Positions 61,887 to 64,000 of a stretch of DNA of 64,000 bases are shown in pieces; the stretch's first letter is position 1, and each line of letters starts with the position of its first letter. The DNA is from Leptolyngbya boryana PCC 6306 (GTDB lineage Bacteria > Cyanobacteriota > Cyanobacteriia > Leptolyngbyales > Leptolyngbyaceae). The notes under the pieces are model-generated. The model was not told the origin of the DNA. It searched no databases and worked only from the letters and a program-made list of their open reading frames with translations. The DNA lies in assembly GCF_000353285.1 (NCBI RefSeq), contig NZ_KB731324.1, forward strand, positions 824,577 through 888,576, read 5' to 3'. A program made the position numbers and the translations under genes.

Positions 61887-63002
61887 CTAGATCCAGCCTA
61901 ATGAGAGTGCTTGATAAATCGCTTGATATCGGGTTTTTGCTTGCAACTTGCTCAGTACGTTGTTGATGTGAAACTTCACTGTGCTCTCACTAATAATTAA
62001 ATGTTCAGCCACATCGCGATCGCGGTGTCCTTGCGTGAGCAGCGTGAGAATCTCGACCTCTCGTTCCGACAAAATCGAGGGTGACACAATCGAAGTATAA
62101 GGAACACTCAGAACAATCTGAAGCAGTTTTTGGTCAGAACTTAATTGGGTTTGAATGTCGCGATGTTTAGAAGTGGGAAAAATGCGATCGAAAGATGCCG
62201 CTAACCATCGAACAGCATCTGGTTCAGCAATTTTTGCTGTGGGAACGGTTGCTTCGAGTGAAACTGCACTCTCACTGTAGATCAAGCGACCATAAGAGCA
62301 GTCCACAGTGCTGAGAACTTCGGCTGCTTTGAGAAACCCATAGACAATCGACGGTGCTAAACTTCGCTCTGTCCCTACTAGCGTCAATCGTGCTGTTTTC
62401 AACACAGTTACAAGTTGCTCAGACAGCATGAGTTCACTAGCTTGGTTAGTAGAAATCAACTGACTATGCTGTGTTTGCTGATACTGAATTGCAGTATCTA
62501 AAGAAATGGTGACAATCGTGCAGAGCGTTTGTAAAACCTCCAAAAATTCGGGAGCTAGCACATGGCGGCTAAACATCGCGAGTACGCCAATCACGCGATC
62601 GTGGGCAACTAACGGATAGCCTGCAAAGCCTTGAATTCGATTGTCGATTGCCCAGTCTCGATCGCCCACCCAAGACTCAGCAGGCAGATTGTTACTCAAA
62701 AAAGCAATGCGATTTTGCGCGATTTTGCCAACTTTGTAAGCGCCGAGCGGAACTCTAGCAAATCTGCCATCCGTGCGAGTATGTAGCCCTGCGGATGCAA
62801 CGAGTCGCAGCATCGCTTGATCAGTGTCGAGGAGCCACAATCGAGCCATTGCAAAGTCGAACCGATCAATTAATCCGGTGGTGACTGTTCGCGCAATTTC
62901 TTCCGGAATCAGACAGCCTGAAAGCGTTTGAGCAATCTCATTGATCTGTTGCAAATCGAGCAGAATCCTTGCCGAATCAGCGATGCTTGGCAGTTGGGGC
63001 AT
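61887..63002 (-). CDS. GAF-domain LuxR-family regulator
   Basis: The 371-residue protein has an N-terminal GAF sensor (about 20-175, with LIDRFDFAMARLWLLDTDQAMLRLVASAGL and VIGVLAMFSRHVL). A helical middle follows. The C-terminal LuxR helix-turn-helix is SPSILSEREVEILTLLTQGHRDRDVAEHLIISESTVKFHINNVLSKLQAKTRYQAI. There is no phospho-acceptor domain. It may sense a small molecule or a redox/light signal. It lies 56 bases beyond the efflux gene in the same direction; the relation to that gene is unknown. Confidence 0.9.
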   Translation of the reverse strand: MPQLPSIADSARILLDLQQINEIAQTLSGCLIPEEIARTVTTGLIDRFDFAMARLWLLDTDQAMLRLVASAGLHTRTDGRFARVPLGAYKVGKIAQNRIAFLSNNLPAESWVGDRDWAIDNRIQGFAGYPLVAHDRVIGVLAMFSRHVLAPEFLEVLQTLCTIVTISLDTAIQYQQTQHSQLISTNQASELMLSEQLVTVLKTARLTLVGTERSLAPSIVYGFLKAAEVLSTVDCSYGRLIYSESAVSLEATVPTAKIAEPDAVRWLAASFDRIFPTSKHRDIQTQLSSDQKLLQIVLSVPYTSIVSPSILSEREVEILTLLTQGHRDRDVAEHLIISESTVKFHINNVLSKLQAKTRYQAIYQALSLGWI

Positions 63003-63058
63003 TAGAAATCTCGATCGAAGAATCTAGTGACTCGATTATACTGCCGGAAACTAATCTA

Positions 63059-64000
63059 CTAAGGTTCAGTCACACTCAAATCATTGGAATTTGCCATTGC
63101 ACCATGCTCGACAGGAATCACGATCGATTTCTGCCCGAAGCAATCTCTCAACAATCCCATCAATGCTGGCACGACCGTCGGAGTTAATATCGTTGAGAAT
63201 GCTAATCCTCCCGTCAGGACAATCCCCAACCCTTGATACAGTTCTGAGCCTTGTCCAGGTAAAACAGCAAGCGGCAACATTCCCAAAACACTGGTTCCTG
63301 CCGACATAAAGATTGCTCTCAATCGATCCTTCGTCGCACTTAAGAGTGAGAAATCGTAATCTTCTCCTTCCTGCTGAAGTTGCAAAGCATGATCGACAAG
63401 TAAAATCGCATTGTTCACGACAATTCCAGTCAAAATCACAAATCCCAACGCAGTAATCATATCCAATGGAACTGACATCCCTGGAATTTGATTGACTAAC
63501 ACTAAGCTCAATAACGCACCACTCATTCCCATCGGAATCGTCGCCATAATCACAACTGGATAGAGAAACGAGCGATATAAGGCGATCAGCAATAGATATG
63601 TAATCAGAATCGCAAATACAAAGGCAGAGGATAATTGCGAAACGGTTCTGGCGAGTTGATCCGCCGTTCCAGCGAGTTCAATGCGATAGCTTGCAGGCAA
63701 GTTTGCGCGGGCTGGAGCTAATATCTCACGATTGACTTGATCGACGATGGCTCCTAAGGATGCCGTGTCATTAAGAGATGCTGTGAGCGTAATCGATCGC
63801 TCTAAATCCGTGTGATTAATCACATCGGCTCCGGTAGTTTCTCTGACTTCCGCTACATCACTCAACTGAATCTGTCTCCCTCGTGCAAACAGGGGCAATT
63901 CTCGTAGCTGTTGAGACGTTTGTACGAACGCATTTTGCAGTTCAACGGTGACATCGAGTTCTTTTTTCCCATCGACAAACTTAGAAGCTAGTCTTCCTCC
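63059..64000 (-). CDS. RND efflux pump inner-membrane protein, C-terminal part (cut by window edge)
   Basis: The minus strand reads from the window edge to a stop at 63059, giving about 313 residues. The frame starts GGRLASKFVDGKKELDVTVEL, then LPLFARGRQIQLSDVAEVRETTGADVINHTDLERSITLTASL (periplasmic pore part). Membrane segments follow: FVFAILITYLLLIALYRSFLYPVVIMATIPMGMSGALLSLVL and ALGFVILTGIVVNNAILLVDHAL, the classical signature with the TM-loop motif. The C-terminus is PTVVPALMGLLRDCFG. It belongs to the AcrB/HAE1-type proton-driven exporters. The substrate cannot be told. Confidence 0.95.
   Translation of the reverse strand, partial: GGRLASKFVDGKKELDVTVELQNAFVQTSQQLRELPLFARGRQIQLSDVAEVRETTGADVINHTDLERSITLTASLNDTASLGAIVDQVNREILAPARANLPASYRIELAGTADQLARTVSQLSSAFVFAILITYLLLIALYRSFLYPVVIMATIPMGMSGALLSLVLVNQIPGMSVPLDMITALGFVILTGIVVNNAILLVDHALQLQQEGEDYDFSLLSATKDRLRAIFMSAGTSVLGMLPLAVLPGQGSELYQGLGIVLTGGLAFSTILTPTVVPALMGLLRDCFGQKSIVIPVEHGAMANSNDLSVTEP

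Overview
The window comes from a cyanobacterium, most likely a Leptolyngbya-like filamentous one. The HIP1 octamer GCGATCGC is dense on both strands. petG and a cytochrome cM gene are present. Genes for CHASE2 kinases, CHAT/caspase-fold proteins and DUF1822 proteins are typical of the phylum. The ribosomal gene block has the cyanobacterial S10-spc layout (L3 first, no S10 or S14).

Layout. (1) 1-2179: start of a TonB-dependent receptor gene (minus), a small exported protein and an MDR-type oxidoreductase. (2) 2219-10580: two related copies of one module (sigma-like HTH protein, DUF1822 protein, CHAT-CHASE2 protein, exported protein) around a Tat-exported caspase-like protein. Each copy has decayed in the part the other kept. 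(3) 10857-27151: a run of exported genes (TPR-like proteins, lipoprotein, SH3b protein, pilin-like G/H protein, SGNH hydrolase), closed by a TPR-CHAT protein with its own signal peptide. Two copies of a 180-bp hairpin-rich repeat lie here. (4) 27234-36443: a GC-richer block with a membrane hydrolase, a DUF4174 protein, a NACHT-HEAT NTPase, two tandem Y-RNA-like genes with tRNA-like modules, the Ro60/Rsr protein, an N-formylglutamate amidohydrolase-family protein and a THI5/NMT1-like protein. (5) 36525-40967: debris and toxin-antitoxin genes: a cas1 relic, an HNH gene with a partly duplicated partner, a YefM/YoeB pair whose toxin has a nonsense codon, a ParE/RelE pair with a perfect palindromic operator, and VapBC. 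(6) 41062-49682: eighteen ribosomal protein genes on the minus strand, rplC to rplO, ending without secY. (7) 50303-64000: Rieske oxygenase, CHASE2 Ser/Thr kinase, NYN (LabA-like) protein, leuA, DUF1361 membrane protein, petG, cytochrome cM, a lone ureC, a GAF-LuxR regulator and the end of an RND efflux pump gene.

Two candidates for unusual systems stand out. The first is the NACHT / tandem Y RNA / Ro60 locus at 29307-34566. A STAND-type ATPase sits divergently beside a complete bacterial Ro ribonucleoprotein, with two clearly readable 122-nt tRNA-mimicking RNAs. The second is the 2.2-27 kb cluster, where three caspase-fold proteins (one Tat-exported, one Sec-exported, one membrane-bound) enclose a dozen exported proteins. 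An identical 13-base palindromic motif lies about 85 nt before the start codons of two of its key genes. All functional assignments are from reading sequence and motifs; no search was run.
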